Part shown: one piece after another, positions 39,401 to 48,282 of the stretch
Position numbering within the stretch: position 1 is the first letter of the stretch
Layout: each line of letters opens with the position of its first letter
From: a virus
Virus record (IMG/VR): IMGVR_UViG_3300032770_000001
Span: 375,931-439,930 of that record
Length of the DNA stretch: 64,000 bases
Reading direction: 5' to 3' (one strand)
Position numbers and translations under genes: made by a program
Notes under the pieces: model-generated
The model's input: the letters and a program-made list of their open reading frames with translations, nothing else
Database searches by the model: none
What the model was told of the DNA's origin: nothing

Positions 39401-41461
39401 AGGGCAATACAGATGCGTGCGCTCTTGCTCATCATAGTCCGGTTCCTCAGGCATGTCGGCAGGCAAGAGGTTCTCCGCAAATTCTGCGGTCTTTGACGCT
39501 TGCTTGAGCTTCGAATAACGTTCCCGCATCTGTGCTAATGTCTTTTCGTCGAAACGGATGATGTCGGCATTGCGCTTCAGACCCTCTTCAGAGCCAAATC
39601 CGCCAGTCACCAACTTCTCCTCATCGTTCACGAAATGGTAGGAACCGTCGTTGAGCTTCTCAACTTTCCACTTGGGGTCATCGAGTTTGATGCCAACGGT
39701 CTTCGGCCCGGCGGGTTTCTTGCCGCCATGAATGTATTGCTCGTAATAAGCATCGTGCTCTTCAGCACTGATTTTGCCAGCATAGCGCAATGCGTCAATC
39801 ACGCCAGCGATGTAGTTGTAGGCGTTTGAATTCTTTGCTGAGTCATCCCAGATTTTCGTCAGGAAGGTGCCGACATCCAAACCACGGAGGCTATCCTTCA
39901 ACTCGGCGACTTTAACTGCTCCGGCATGATAACTGCCTTGCGTGCGTCCATGCGGTGGACGCCCGGTGTCGCCTTCAGTGATCTGTGGCTGAATGCCATC
40001 ATAGAATTGATCGCCGCCCTCAGCGCCGTCTTTCTTCTTAGGTTCGGTCTTCTTCATCAACTCCACGGTTTTGTCGAAGTTTTCGCTGTAGACCGGGCAA
40101 TCGATGCGGTGCCGTCCATGATAGCCGCCGCAGCACTTTGAAGTGTCAATCGTCGGAACCGAAGTATCGGCAGCTTCTTTGCAAATGCAATTTTCCTTCA
40201 CCCGGTCACACGCATCACAGTACGGCACACCAGCAGGCGGGTGAATATCCCGCTCAGTCTGAACCGCAGCCGCTTTCGGATCATTGATGCCGGGGACGAT
40301 ACCGTGTTCCCAATTCTTGCCACAGTCATTGCACTTGGCAGTCTCGAAGTCGGTCGGCATGAGCCCGTAGTCTGAGGAGCCGCAGTGTGGGCACTTCGGT
40401 TTAGCCGATGCCGTGGCGTGTACTTTCGCCTGCGGTTCTTTCATCTGAGTGATGAGATTGATAAGTTGGTATCCAGTCTCTTCGCCACGAGGCAACTGTC
40501 CTTCGGTCGCAAACTCTTCAAGTAGACCGGGCAGTTCCGAGTAGTAACGCTTCAATGAGTCCTGACCGAGGTTGGTGACTTTCAGCCAGTCCTGTACCAG
40601 ATCGCTCACCGTAATCTTGGCTTCCCCAGTGCTCTCCTGTGCGTGCTTCCAGAACAGTAAGAGAACGATCATGTTGTACTTGGCAGCCGTGCGGGATACC
40701 TTGGTTGGGAGCCATGCGGCGAATCGCTTCGCTACGTTCTTGAATTCCTGCTCGGATTCAAACTCAGTGTGCGGCGATGGAGCATTCAACTGCTGACTGT
40801 CGATCAAACTATAAGTTTCGTCCTCCTCGTGCTTGCCGCCAGCAGGCTGCTCGCCGGAGACTTCCTCCGGATGCTGCACCTGACGGATATAGCTCTTGGC
40901 ACGCTCGATGCGGAAGGTAAACTGCTTCTTCAGGAATTCCGTAATCTGTTCGGCCACTGGGAGCTTCTTGACGCCAGCGGGAAAGTTCTTGATGGCTCGC
41001 GGAAAGTCCTGCATCGCCTTGCCGTGCTGGAGCACGTAAAGGATGACGTGATAGATCGCCTCATCCTTCAGTTCGAAGTCGAGGGTTGTGGATGTGAGTG
41101 AGGGAACGAAGACTGTCTGAAACCACTTCGACCAATCCATCTTGGGATCGACCGGATATCCCGCCTGCTCAATGTAGGACTTGACGAACTTGTCGAAATC
41201 CTTGTTGTAGGCGAAGACGTAGCGGATTCGTGACGCAATACGCGCCTGACCCGGTGAGATCGGGTGGAAATTGGCTGGGGTCTGAACAGGCTTCCCGGTG
41301 TACGGGTCGGCCAACCTGAAGGCGTAGCCGTCCGGTCCGGCGACTTTAGACACCACCCGGTAGGCGGAACCATCGAGAGTATCGACAATTTGCCCCGGCG
41401 CGATAAGGCGGGAAAACTTGGTCAGGTTCGCCGCTGGTACTCGTACAGCGTCCTGAGGCAT
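36413..41461 (-). CDS. Giant multi-zinc-motif virion-type protein, 1682 aa
   Basis: Largest gene here. The N-terminal 330 residues look globular. Then come linker-separated zinc clusters: CPHCGSSDYG ribbon near 356, YCDACDR...CIC near 415, CPRCLECVTCNLRPCRGGG near 689, CAGCGKVF ribbon near 1007, CDDCLQAA near 1144 and later CxxC pairs. It has four or more KTA sites in the linkers and a HEKEYNPTDEEKQMLKD cassette near 1112, closely matched in the 948-residue protein at 60710-63556. Strongly acidic. Possibly a packaged polyprotein cut by the maturation protease; enzymatic parts not recognised. Confidence 0.55.
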   Translation of the reverse strand: MPQDAVRVPAANLTKFSRLIAPGQIVDTLDGSAYRVVSKVAGPDGYAFRLADPYTGKPVQTPANFHPISPGQARIASRIRYVFAYNKDFDKFVKSYIEQAGYPVDPKMDWSKWFQTVFVPSLTSTTLDFELKDEAIYHVILYVLQHGKAMQDFPRAIKNFPAGVKKLPVAEQITEFLKKQFTFRIERAKSYIRQVQHPEEVSGEQPAGGKHEEDETYSLIDSQQLNAPSPHTEFESEQEFKNVAKRFAAWLPTKVSRTAAKYNMIVLLLFWKHAQESTGEAKITVSDLVQDWLKVTNLGQDSLKRYYSELPGLLEEFATEGQLPRGEETGYQLINLITQMKEPQAKVHATASAKPKCPHCGSSDYGLMPTDFETAKCNDCGKNWEHGIVPGINDPKAAAVQTERDIHPPAGVPYCDACDRVKENCICKEAADTSVPTIDTSKCCGGYHGRHRIDCPVYSENFDKTVELMKKTEPKKKDGAEGGDQFYDGIQPQITEGDTGRPPHGRTQGSYHAGAVKVAELKDSLRGLDVGTFLTKIWDDSAKNSNAYNYIAGVIDALRYAGKISAEEHDAYYEQYIHGGKKPAGPKTVGIKLDDPKWKVEKLNDGSYHFVNDEEKLVTGGFGSEEGLKRNADIIRFDEKTLAQMRERYSKLKQASKTAEFAENLLPADMPEEPDYDEQERTHLYCPRCLECVTCNLRPCRGGGEHMPGVPQDQKFEAYKKMKGASKTAGRLDKLLARNPDALKGVTVPEKMWQCRNCPVWGTTEDTANEHSVNRNHGIKMLKEAKWKVTLRDTKGNQREETVGGNDYQGAEKAVTKKLKPGEKVVSMTVAAAPAPVQAPAAQPQAPTAEPNPVVQPIPGQPGAPMAVLPQEKENEGLKRKTVPPELPNKKFHMSSEEGTMKKAALKTEQNTPEMEMEVERLIASHPLTEIHEGCVPAFEHGQWWVTCGPCGAIWSVVDAEGGQSIEGLDLEEIESGDESCMDRHVDEGLDAVESSDKTSSREVECAGCGKVFDSSDVDEGSHEIGNKWYCGTCSKEASSKKAWIDEDEDELEPEEIQERLEYLRSQLRAERISYAELAELQSLADYITPGDVELEEPAGIEEFHGHEKEYNPTDEEKQMLKDMGIQANKTAAEIEQDNLWLCDDCLQAAVNDDYSGLDYYYQGEEANKRMEQIQAGIQRLGWLVPDFDSETGEGIDEFSKRPCDCCGTSLHGGRHRFVTFKNEQVKEGTMEKEAFEPGADSGIRGSNDGEYIYAADVWCEDCAIKIAQRIDANGEGPENPEDESSYDSDNYPKGPFFDQESDSPQNCAGCGEFLKNPLTTHGYEYLNEMIARFKESGRGNAEALAEWAAFYPERSDYDGYVPFDDDDEEGEVIASDKEAANPAILNMKQRGNPKTPDQLGLKPKQPEVGYVPNSAVASKKTAVTLDELKQQDEQNKVDAQEARTPTKGEDKGTYVDVLYGKGGIKLKPTAQLLQEVAQGGPQDAQTYQSIWELMEDFFTNGWENVNPADIGALTSGEIFADPNGNLYWHERYQIEDMVEELKQGHEVFMQYGGNLYEEEQPEAPAPDPNQQALPLTSSKKSSGHPGARGRKKKADKPQYTPQGAPYEGPDFEVRNEGGIFLLTPMTAAAEDWIIENLDSSYSSGEPNPESGVTYWGDSVVVEHRYIQDIVAGIQGDGLKVA

Positions 41462-41473
41462 GTTCTTCCGTCC

Positions 41474-41704
41474 TTAGTCGATGTGGATGTCGTTCGGGTC
41501 GCCTTCGGTCTTCTCGTCTTCCTTCATGATCTGCTCAAGGGTCTTGAGGTACTCTTCGTGATCCTCAAAAGCCTGCGGGTCATGCGGAGCGCCCTTTTCG
41601 TCCTTGATCGTGGACTGAGCTTTCTTCAGTCCAAGGCGGTCAAGCTCGCCTGCGTACAGGCGGTTCATTGCGGATGACTCTGCTGCTGCGAATTTCTTTG
41701 CCAT
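41474..41704 (-). CDS. Small acidic helical protein, 76 aa
   Basis: No family recognised. Helical, with a Lys-rich start (MAKKFAAAESS) and an acidic end (EGDPNDIHID). GGAG lies about eight bases before the ATG. It ends 12 bases before the giant gene's ATG, so probably cotranscribed. The 78 bases upstream hold only a short hairpin and no gene. Confidence 0.5.
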   Translation of the reverse strand: MAKKFAAAESSAMNRLYAGELDRLGLKKAQSTIKDEKGAPHDPQAFEDHEEYLKTLEQIMKEDEKTEGDPNDIHID

Positions 41705-41782
41705 TTGTTATCTCCTAGCTAGGGAAAGCGGAAAACCGCTCTATACTTGAATACCGTAGTAAGGATTTGTGTTCACAACCGT

Positions 41783-42454
41783 TTAGGTGATCGTCACCGT
41801 TGCGCTCGCGGTCAGCCCCAGAGGGTGCCCCGTCGCGTCGTAGCACGTCATGGTCAGCAGGATAGTGTGAGTCCACCCCGTGCCCTTGATGTAAATACCT
41901 GATCCAGCAGTAGTTATGCGACCGGAATCGAACGGCGGATCGATGCCGTTGTTTCCCGTAATCTCAATCTGAGCCACGTTGATGGTGTCCCAGATCAGGG
42001 TGACGGAATGTCCTGCCGTCGTGTTGCTGGGATTGGCTGCCAGAGCCGCCTGTGGCGGCAGGCTGCTGTCCCCGGTGGACTGATAGCTCGCGATCAAAGC
42101 GAAACCGGGCACAATCGGTGCCGCCGAGACGACGGCGATGACCTGCTGTACAAATGGGTCCGGGGTTGCCGTGCAACCAATGTAGTTGGCATCACCGACG
42201 TAAATAGCCGACAGGTTGTGGAAGCCGACTGTCAGGATGGTGAGATCGAGTTCTGCCGTGGAAATTGTGCTGGTCGGCGAGAGCGGCGTCAGGTTTACGG
42301 TCCCGAGCAGGTTGACGCCATCGAAGAAATTGACCGCGCCTGATGGCGGGGCAACGTTAAACGAAGACGCCGTGACCGTGACCGTCATCGCGATCTGTTG
42401 TTCGAACTGCGACGGCGACGGCGAAACGACGAGAGTGGCGGTTGTGGATACCAT
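41783..42454 (-). CDS. Ig-like domain virion protein, 223 aa
   Basis: The first 100 residues match bacterial Ig-like domains of the Big_3 type (TATLVVSPSPSQFEQQ, GAVNFFDGVNLLGTVNL, GFHNLSAIYVGDANY). The rest is another beta sandwich ending in LGLTASATVTIT. Such domains decorate phage tails or capsids and bind cell surface glycans. The style is frequent in soil bacteria such as Acidobacteriota. Follows the next gene upstream without a gap; last gene of the tail operon. Confidence 0.7.
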   Translation of the reverse strand: MVSTTATLVVSPSPSQFEQQIAMTVTVTASSFNVAPPSGAVNFFDGVNLLGTVNLTPLSPTSTISTAELDLTILTVGFHNLSAIYVGDANYIGCTATPDPFVQQVIAVVSAAPIVPGFALIASYQSTGDSSLPPQAALAANPSNTTAGHSVTLIWDTINVAQIEITGNNGIDPPFDSGRITTAGSGIYIKGTGWTHTILLTMTCYDATGHPLGLTASATVTIT

Positions 42455-43075
42455 TTACTGTAACCCCGGCACTTTCACGACGTACCAACCAACATTCGAC
42501 GCGGCACCGACGAGTTCCTGCGTGTGCACCGTGAGGTTCTGAGTGTCAGCCGGATGCATGGCGATCACTGGACGAATCACGTACTTGCTCAAATCAAAGC
42601 CGTTGTTGTAGGTCTGTAAAGTCGAAATTGACGATTGAAACAAAGGGTCAATTGCAGCGTACAGGTTGTGGTGTAATCCGTCATCCACCATGAGCAGATA
42701 CGCCGGAGGGATGCTCTGTGGAACATACGTGACCGAAAACGTCACGATACTGGAGACGTTAATGTTATCGATAACCACCTGCCCACCGAGCAGCGTGTAC
42801 GAGATGTGGTGCAGCGAGCCATTCATGTCCGCGTAATACACGTGAACGATACCGGGACGGGAGATAGTGCCAACCCACGCAACATTTTGAGCCAGAGAGA
42901 AAGCCGTGTTGCCGGGAACTGCCGATCCTCCGGTACTAATCATGTTGACCACGCGAAGCGATCCCGTCTCTGTGATGTAGAAAAACAGATCGGTACCGTT
43001 CAAGGTCGCATACGACTTGGAGATGAACTCCGACCCCGGCGTTACGATGAAGTATGTGTCAACAGGAATGCCCAC
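42455..43075 (-). CDS. Tail structural protein, 206 aa
   Basis: All-beta, with repeated short strands (TYFIVTPGSEF, LFFYITETGSLRVV, VHVYYADMNGSLHHISY) like a beta-propeller or sandwich. No diagnostic domain. Set within the tail/adhesin operon, ten bases after the giant tail protein. Confidence 0.55.
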   Translation of the reverse strand: MGIPVDTYFIVTPGSEFISKSYATLNGTDLFFYITETGSLRVVNMISTGGSAVPGNTAFSLAQNVAWVGTISRPGIVHVYYADMNGSLHHISYTLLGGQVVIDNINVSSIVTFSVTYVPQSIPPAYLLMVDDGLHHNLYAAIDPLFQSSISTLQTYNNGFDLSKYVIRPVIAMHPADTQNLTVHTQELVGAASNVGWYVVKVPGLQ

Positions 43076-43084
43076 GGAGCCCCC

Positions 43085-46000
43085 TTAGATTCGGCGACCC
43101 CACTGGTAGTTGATCGAAACGTTGGTTCCAGTGATAGTCTGCACGCCGCCGTCCTGACCACCGTTCTGGAACTGTGTGAAGCCGAAGAACGGGTGCACTT
43201 TGTAGCAACCCAGCGAAGCCCCAGCCGGAGCGTTCGTCGGGTTCTGCACGGCGTACCAGTCCCACCAGCCATGAACCGCAGCACTCTCAAGGCTGCTGTA
43301 CGGAGCCAGCAAGTTCGGACTCTGACTGTCTATGCTGATGTTCGCCACGTCGGTCGCGATACCAAGGCAGTTGGGATCGAACGAAGCTGCCGGAGCCGTG
43401 CCAACAGCGGCGAGGCTGTTACCCAGACGAGCCGCATCTATTGCTACCTGTGAGGCGTTGTAGTCAACCAGATAGAACGGGCCGAACTCAGTGATTGTGT
43501 TGCTGGTCGCGGAATTGCGCCCATGCTGCACAGTCACACGAAGATTCGTGATACCAGTTTGACGGGCAAACGAGTACGCATAACCGTTATGGGCACGCCA
43601 CAGCGGAGTGATTTGCGTGTAGCTAGTTCCGCCGTTGGTTGAAACTTCAAACTTCAAACCACGGCACAAATTGCGATTCTGCAAGAATTTGTAAGTTGAA
43701 CCCTCAGCAGGGTTGACTTGCGAACCGTAGCTGTAAAACACCAGATCAACGAAGTTGCAGGTTGTCTGCAATACTGAAGTGCTGAGACGGAACGTGCTGA
43801 CCGATGGCAAGCTGGAGTTCGTTGCCGTGATGTTCAAGCGGTAGTAACGGTACGAACCCGGTGTCGTCACATTATAGGCGTAGCCGCGTGACGCCGATAC
43901 ACCAGTGCGTGTATCCAGCGTAGTCCACGAGGAGTTATCATTCGAACCCTGCAACTGGAAATTCGTCGGCAGACCGCTGCTTGGGTTATCCGAAGTGTCA
44001 TAAACGGTGCGGAAACCATAAGACAGAACTGTCTGAGCATTGCCGAGACCGAGATCGATTTCGAGCCATTGTGTCGGAGAGCCACTAGCCTGCCAGAACT
44101 CTTGCGGGTTATTCATGAAGGCTTTCCAGCTTGCGGTAGTCGTACCGCTTTGTGAACTGCTGGAAGCCGTGTAAGTGTTGGAGCCCACCGTCCATGAGTA
44201 CGGGTTGCTGCCTGTGACGATGTTAACGTTCGCCGGAGCATAAGCATAGCTTCCGGTAGCGAATCCGTTCGGCGTCCATACCAGAACCAGCGGTGAGGCG
44301 TCGAAGCCTACGTTAGAGCCGTCCAATTTGTTCCACGAAGCCGACGTTGTCCAGCCCTTATAAGCTGTAGTCAACGACGCAGTGTTCGGCGTTGTGCTGG
44401 TCGGAGCAGTCCAAGTCGCACCACCCGGATCGGTGTCGATAAAGTACGGAGTGATGGCTTCTTCTTGAGCAATGGTGCGGCTATCAGTGTTGGTGAACGT
44501 CTGACCCGCGAATTGTGCCCACGAAGAGCGCAACTTACGAGCAAACTTGGTGTTGCCATAGCACATGTTCCACGTGTGGAACTCGCCGTTAGTCCATGAA
44601 GTCGAAGACAACGGGCCGAACTGTACAGCCAAACCATACGGCAGGTTGATCGTGCTGGTGTAGCCGCCAGCATACGCACCCACAGTGTAGGGGTTGCTCG
44701 AAGCGTCGGAGAAACTGTCCGCCATTACCCAATTGCCGCCCGAATATTTCCAGTAAGTTGGCAGGAATGCCATGCCCTGCCCAGCCGCACGACCATAGGT
44801 CGCGTTTGAGGGCAAACCATCCTGTCCACCACCAGCGCAGCGCAAGAACACCATGTAATTGTCGGTCAACGAAACTGGGAACATCCACGCCCCACGGTCG
44901 AGGAACTGTCCGGAAACCGGAGTCAAATCCATCCAAGACCAATAATCTTGCTGAACGCTTTGAATCGATGGAGGATTGCTGCTGTAGCTGTTGCGTTGAA
45001 TCAACGACAAGCTGGTCGGCGAACTCCAGTTAAACCCCGGAGGAGCCAAGTAAATTGGGCACGTAGCGTTGTTCGAGTGAATCGGCTGATGCGGGAAGAA
45101 CGTGGTGCGGTCGGCGTTCGTCGCATAGTCACGTGCGTGCGTAATCGAGATCGGCTGCGTGGCCGGGTTGAACTGGCTCGGATTGAAGCTATCGTTCGCG
45201 AACAATGTGCTTGACGCGACAGCGGTCAACTGCGTATTGCTCAGCGAAGCCGTAGAGCCGGATACGTTGAGTGTAAAGACCGATGCGCAATGCCAGCTAC
45301 CCTGAACCAACAGGATGTTTGGAGCCACGTCATGCATGAATGCGTTGATGTCGTAGAACCAAAAATCTGGGTTCTGGCTTGGTGAAGTCGCATTGGCACC
45401 GAAGTTCGTACCGTACTGAATCGGTGAAGAACCGTTGATCTTGGACGTGTTCCATGTCGCAGCGACCGGATCGTATGCCTGCACTTGCCAGTTGACATTA
45501 GTGACTGCACCGAAAGCGTTCGATACAGTGTACGGGCCGCCGCCCGAAACGCTAACGTCCTCGCACAGAATGTAGAGCTTGCCATCGCGAGGGGAAATCA
45601 TCTCGCTCAATGAACGACCGTTATGACGCCCGGTGTTTCCACTGAAGGTGATCGAACCCCATGCGCCCGTACCGATGAAGTAATTGACGACACCAATGCG
45701 AGCCGTAGCGACCAAGCCCGTCTGTGTAGTGCGCGGATCGGCTGTCATGGTGCCGTAAAGCGCCCACAGTTCGTAACAAGTCGCCGTACCTGTGTCGGAG
45801 GCGTTGGTGTAGTTGCCGACCGTTGTCGGGACTTGGAAGCTGCTTGTGGATAATCCGGTTGCCGACACCACATAGGTGATGTTGTTAATTCCGGACTCCT
45901 GCGTGCCTGTGATGTTCACCACATCGCCAGCTTGGAAATTATTTGCTGCCGTCACAGTCAGAACGCCGCCAGTTGCGGAAGTCGCCGTGATCGGCCCGGT

Positions 46001-47671
46001 GATTGTGCGCGTCTTCAATGCGCCGTAAGCCTCGCCCACGTGCGCAACTGCTGGAGCATTGGTCGCGAAACTGAATGAACCGGAGCCAGCCAGTTCGAGA
46101 ACACCGTTGGTCTGCGTGAAATCGTAACGAGCCAGTTTGCCATCCTCAGAGAGGAAGAAGACCTGATATCCCAATACCTGCGTAGAGTTGCTGGTATAGT
46201 AAGTCGGCACAGTCGCAACACCTGCAATACGCATCGCGGTGGAGCCTGTCCACGTATCCGCAAGATCAAAGAACAAGAGCGGCACCATCGAAGACTTATT
46301 GCTCCAGATCGAGCATTTGGTGTCCATCACCAAGCCGTAATATTCTTCGTTGATGTTGAATGTCGCCGCCTGACGAACGCGGAAGTCCGGGTTATAAACT
46401 GCAATACCACCCGAAGTTTCTCCCTGTGCGGAGTAAACACTGTGCACCGTGTTGATGGTGAATTGGGTGCTGGTTGCAGTAGCCACAGTCCAAAGCTGAC
46501 CATTGAGCCACGTGTTGTTGCCGTTGGTCAAACCCTGAATGAAGACAATCTGGTTTGTCGAGAACGTATTTTTCGCAGTGACCGTAACTACGGTGCCGGA
46601 TGAGGCCACAGAAGTGATTGCCGCACCCACATCACGCCCACCTGCCCAAACATATTCCTGTTGATCGTTGACGTAGGTATACGGGTTCTGAATATTCTGA
46701 CTTGAAACTACGACGCCCGTGCCGAGTGTCTGACCATCTTCCTCATACGGATAAGCGAATGAGTTGAAGCCGTTGTCAAATACTTTTGCCAAATGGAACG
46801 ATAGACCACGACTGTTCAGCTTGCGCACACCTGTGATCTGGAACAGTTCGCGGTAGTTGTCGCTCGCGGCTGAGTTAAGACCGCCGCTCTGACGCAGAGG
46901 ATCGCTAGTCGCCGGGTATGTCTGGCCTAAAGTATTTGGAGTTTCCGCACCCGACCACGCTGGCAACTGACCTGACACGCTGTTGTTGTCATTAAATCCC
47001 GTCATGCGGAGCGAAGGGCGATTCTCCATGAAAAACTTCAGGCTGCCGGAGCCAGTTGACTGTGAGCCCGTGCTTGCAATGTGGAAAATCATGTAGCTCG
47101 CAGGCATGTAGATCGAGCGTGTCAACGCCGAGGACATGTTAATGATCGAGTCTGTACCATCGGAGGGCGAAGAGTTCGAGTCTAGCCACTGATGAGCAAT
47201 GTCCGCCGTCATCGGCCATGACGCTACACCATGCCCGTATACGGGTTCATAATCCGCAGATTCTCCATTTGGATCGTGGCTATAATCGGCATAGACAAGA
47301 CCACCGACAAGACTCCCAATGTAGCCGTCACGAAAACCGCTCACAGCAGGCGGAACAGCGGTTCCCACGAATGCCATTGTGCGAACGAAATATCCACCGT
47401 TCGGACGCCATGCCTGACCACTGGACGTACCATCACCGGAGCCCGTTGTCTGCATGTAGCAATCGCTGCTCGGCGAGGCTGGGTTTGTTGAAGCCTGAGG
47501 ATTGATGCTTCCCCATGTACTCAGAAGATGGAAGTAACGTGCGGTCTGTCCGTTTACGTTGTCCGGAATGATACCGAATTCTGAAGCGAATGCACTGGCA
47601 TTGCGTGTGACCGGAGAAGTAGCAAGAAACTGCCAGTTTAGATCGGCGATTTGATATGGGTGAATTGCCAT
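43085..47671 (-). CDS. Giant tail/adhesin protein with F5/8C (discoidin) domain
   Basis: 1528 residues, nearly all beta. Two copies of the module found at 1425-2168 lie near 350-420 (ITSVASSGTVVTVTA) and near 565-640 (TATSATGGVLTVTA, NFQAGDVVNITG). Residues about 1140-1285 match an F5/8 type C (discoidin) domain: TQWLEIDLG, PTNFQLQGSNDNSSW, YRYYRLNITA. These domains bind sugars or lipids, so it probably binds the host surface. Residues about 1290-1528 look like a distal tip domain. Its ATG overlaps the upstream stop (TAATG). Likely a tail fibre or spike. Confidence 0.75.
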   Translation of the reverse strand: MAIHPYQIADLNWQFLATSPVTRNASAFASEFGIIPDNVNGQTARYFHLLSTWGSINPQASTNPASPSSDCYMQTTGSGDGTSSGQAWRPNGGYFVRTMAFVGTAVPPAVSGFRDGYIGSLVGGLVYADYSHDPNGESADYEPVYGHGVASWPMTADIAHQWLDSNSSPSDGTDSIINMSSALTRSIYMPASYMIFHIASTGSQSTGSGSLKFFMENRPSLRMTGFNDNNSVSGQLPAWSGAETPNTLGQTYPATSDPLRQSGGLNSAASDNYRELFQITGVRKLNSRGLSFHLAKVFDNGFNSFAYPYEEDGQTLGTGVVVSSQNIQNPYTYVNDQQEYVWAGGRDVGAAITSVASSGTVVTVTAKNTFSTNQIVFIQGLTNGNNTWLNGQLWTVATATSTQFTINTVHSVYSAQGETSGGIAVYNPDFRVRQAATFNINEEYYGLVMDTKCSIWSNKSSMVPLLFFDLADTWTGSTAMRIAGVATVPTYYTSNSTQVLGYQVFFLSEDGKLARYDFTQTNGVLELAGSGSFSFATNAPAVAHVGEAYGALKTRTITGPITATSATGGVLTVTAANNFQAGDVVNITGTQESGINNITYVVSATGLSTSSFQVPTTVGNYTNASDTGTATCYELWALYGTMTADPRTTQTGLVATARIGVVNYFIGTGAWGSITFSGNTGRHNGRSLSEMISPRDGKLYILCEDVSVSGGGPYTVSNAFGAVTNVNWQVQAYDPVAATWNTSKINGSSPIQYGTNFGANATSPSQNPDFWFYDINAFMHDVAPNILLVQGSWHCASVFTLNVSGSTASLSNTQLTAVASSTLFANDSFNPSQFNPATQPISITHARDYATNADRTTFFPHQPIHSNNATCPIYLAPPGFNWSSPTSLSLIQRNSYSSNPPSIQSVQQDYWSWMDLTPVSGQFLDRGAWMFPVSLTDNYMVFLRCAGGGQDGLPSNATYGRAAGQGMAFLPTYWKYSGGNWVMADSFSDASSNPYTVGAYAGGYTSTINLPYGLAVQFGPLSSTSWTNGEFHTWNMCYGNTKFARKLRSSWAQFAGQTFTNTDSRTIAQEEAITPYFIDTDPGGATWTAPTSTTPNTASLTTAYKGWTTSASWNKLDGSNVGFDASPLVLVWTPNGFATGSYAYAPANVNIVTGSNPYSWTVGSNTYTASSSSQSGTTTASWKAFMNNPQEFWQASGSPTQWLEIDLGLGNAQTVLSYGFRTVYDTSDNPSSGLPTNFQLQGSNDNSSWTTLDTRTGVSASRGYAYNVTTPGSYRYYRLNITATNSSLPSVSTFRLSTSVLQTTCNFVDLVFYSYGSQVNPAEGSTYKFLQNRNLCRGLKFEVSTNGGTSYTQITPLWRAHNGYAYSFARQTGITNLRVTVQHGRNSATSNTITEFGPFYLVDYNASQVAIDAARLGNSLAAVGTAPAASFDPNCLGIATDVANISIDSQSPNLLAPYSSLESAAVHGWWDWYAVQNPTNAPAGASLGCYKVHPFFGFTQFQNGGQDGGVQTITGTNVSINYQWGRRI

Positions 47672-48282
47672 TATGCTACCCCAACGATGGACAGGAAGTA
47701 GGAGACCTGAAGAATGTCAGGTGTTCCCGAACCGCCGTTACGTCCATGAATTAAAATCGATGACGGCAGAACCACGAGGGTCTGCGGAATAAAAATTGTC
47801 GGCTGTTGGTTAACCGCACCGAACTGTGCGTCCGGAATGTCTCCACCTGCGGACGATGACTGCCAACCTGTCAGACCGAGAGCTTTCAACTGAAAATCCA
47901 GCGGCAACTTTGTCCACTCGAAGAACAATTTGTGGCGTCCACCGACCGGAGTCAACGGTGCCGTGTAGGTCTGACGGGTCTGCCATTGCGGGTCGGCCCC
48001 AGTATCTACCGAGTTGTTTGCGGTTGCACAATACGGGGCATACGGATTGGTGCGATCAAATGTGAAGCCTGTCCAGTTCGTATAGCCTATAGGATCATCG
48101 GGAAGCAGGAAGCACCACGGCGCTCCACCGCCCTGCATCTGAGTGATGAAGATGTGCCCGTAAGCGCAGAGAACGTCATCCGAGATGGCGTTATCCTTAG
48201 ACCACTCGGCGACCGTCTCACCTGTCTTGCCGGAGATGACCTTAAGCTGGACTTCGTTTTCGAATTTCAATCCTTGATACAT
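47671..48282 (-). CDS. Tail structural protein, 203 aa
   Basis: Begins MYQGLKFENEVQLKVIS and contains aromatic, beta-rich strands and LPLDFQLKALGLTGW. The opening resembles phage baseplate or tail accessory proteins. It is tightly coupled to the giant tail protein and to the previous gene (TAA directly followed by ATG). Confidence 0.55.
   Translation of the reverse strand: MYQGLKFENEVQLKVISGKTGETVAEWSKDNAISDDVLCAYGHIFITQMQGGGAPWCFLLPDDPIGYTNWTGFTFDRTNPYAPYCATANNSVDTGADPQWQTRQTYTAPLTPVGGRHKLFFEWTKLPLDFQLKALGLTGWQSSSAGGDIPDAQFGAVNQQPTIFIPQTLVVLPSSILIHGRNGGSGTPDILQVSYFLSIVGVA

Noticed and set aside
5554-41760. Repeated 12-mer GAATACCGTAGT at 5554-5565 and 41749-41760
   Set aside because: Only two exact copies, short, and not at a consistent distance from starts or stops; too weak to call.
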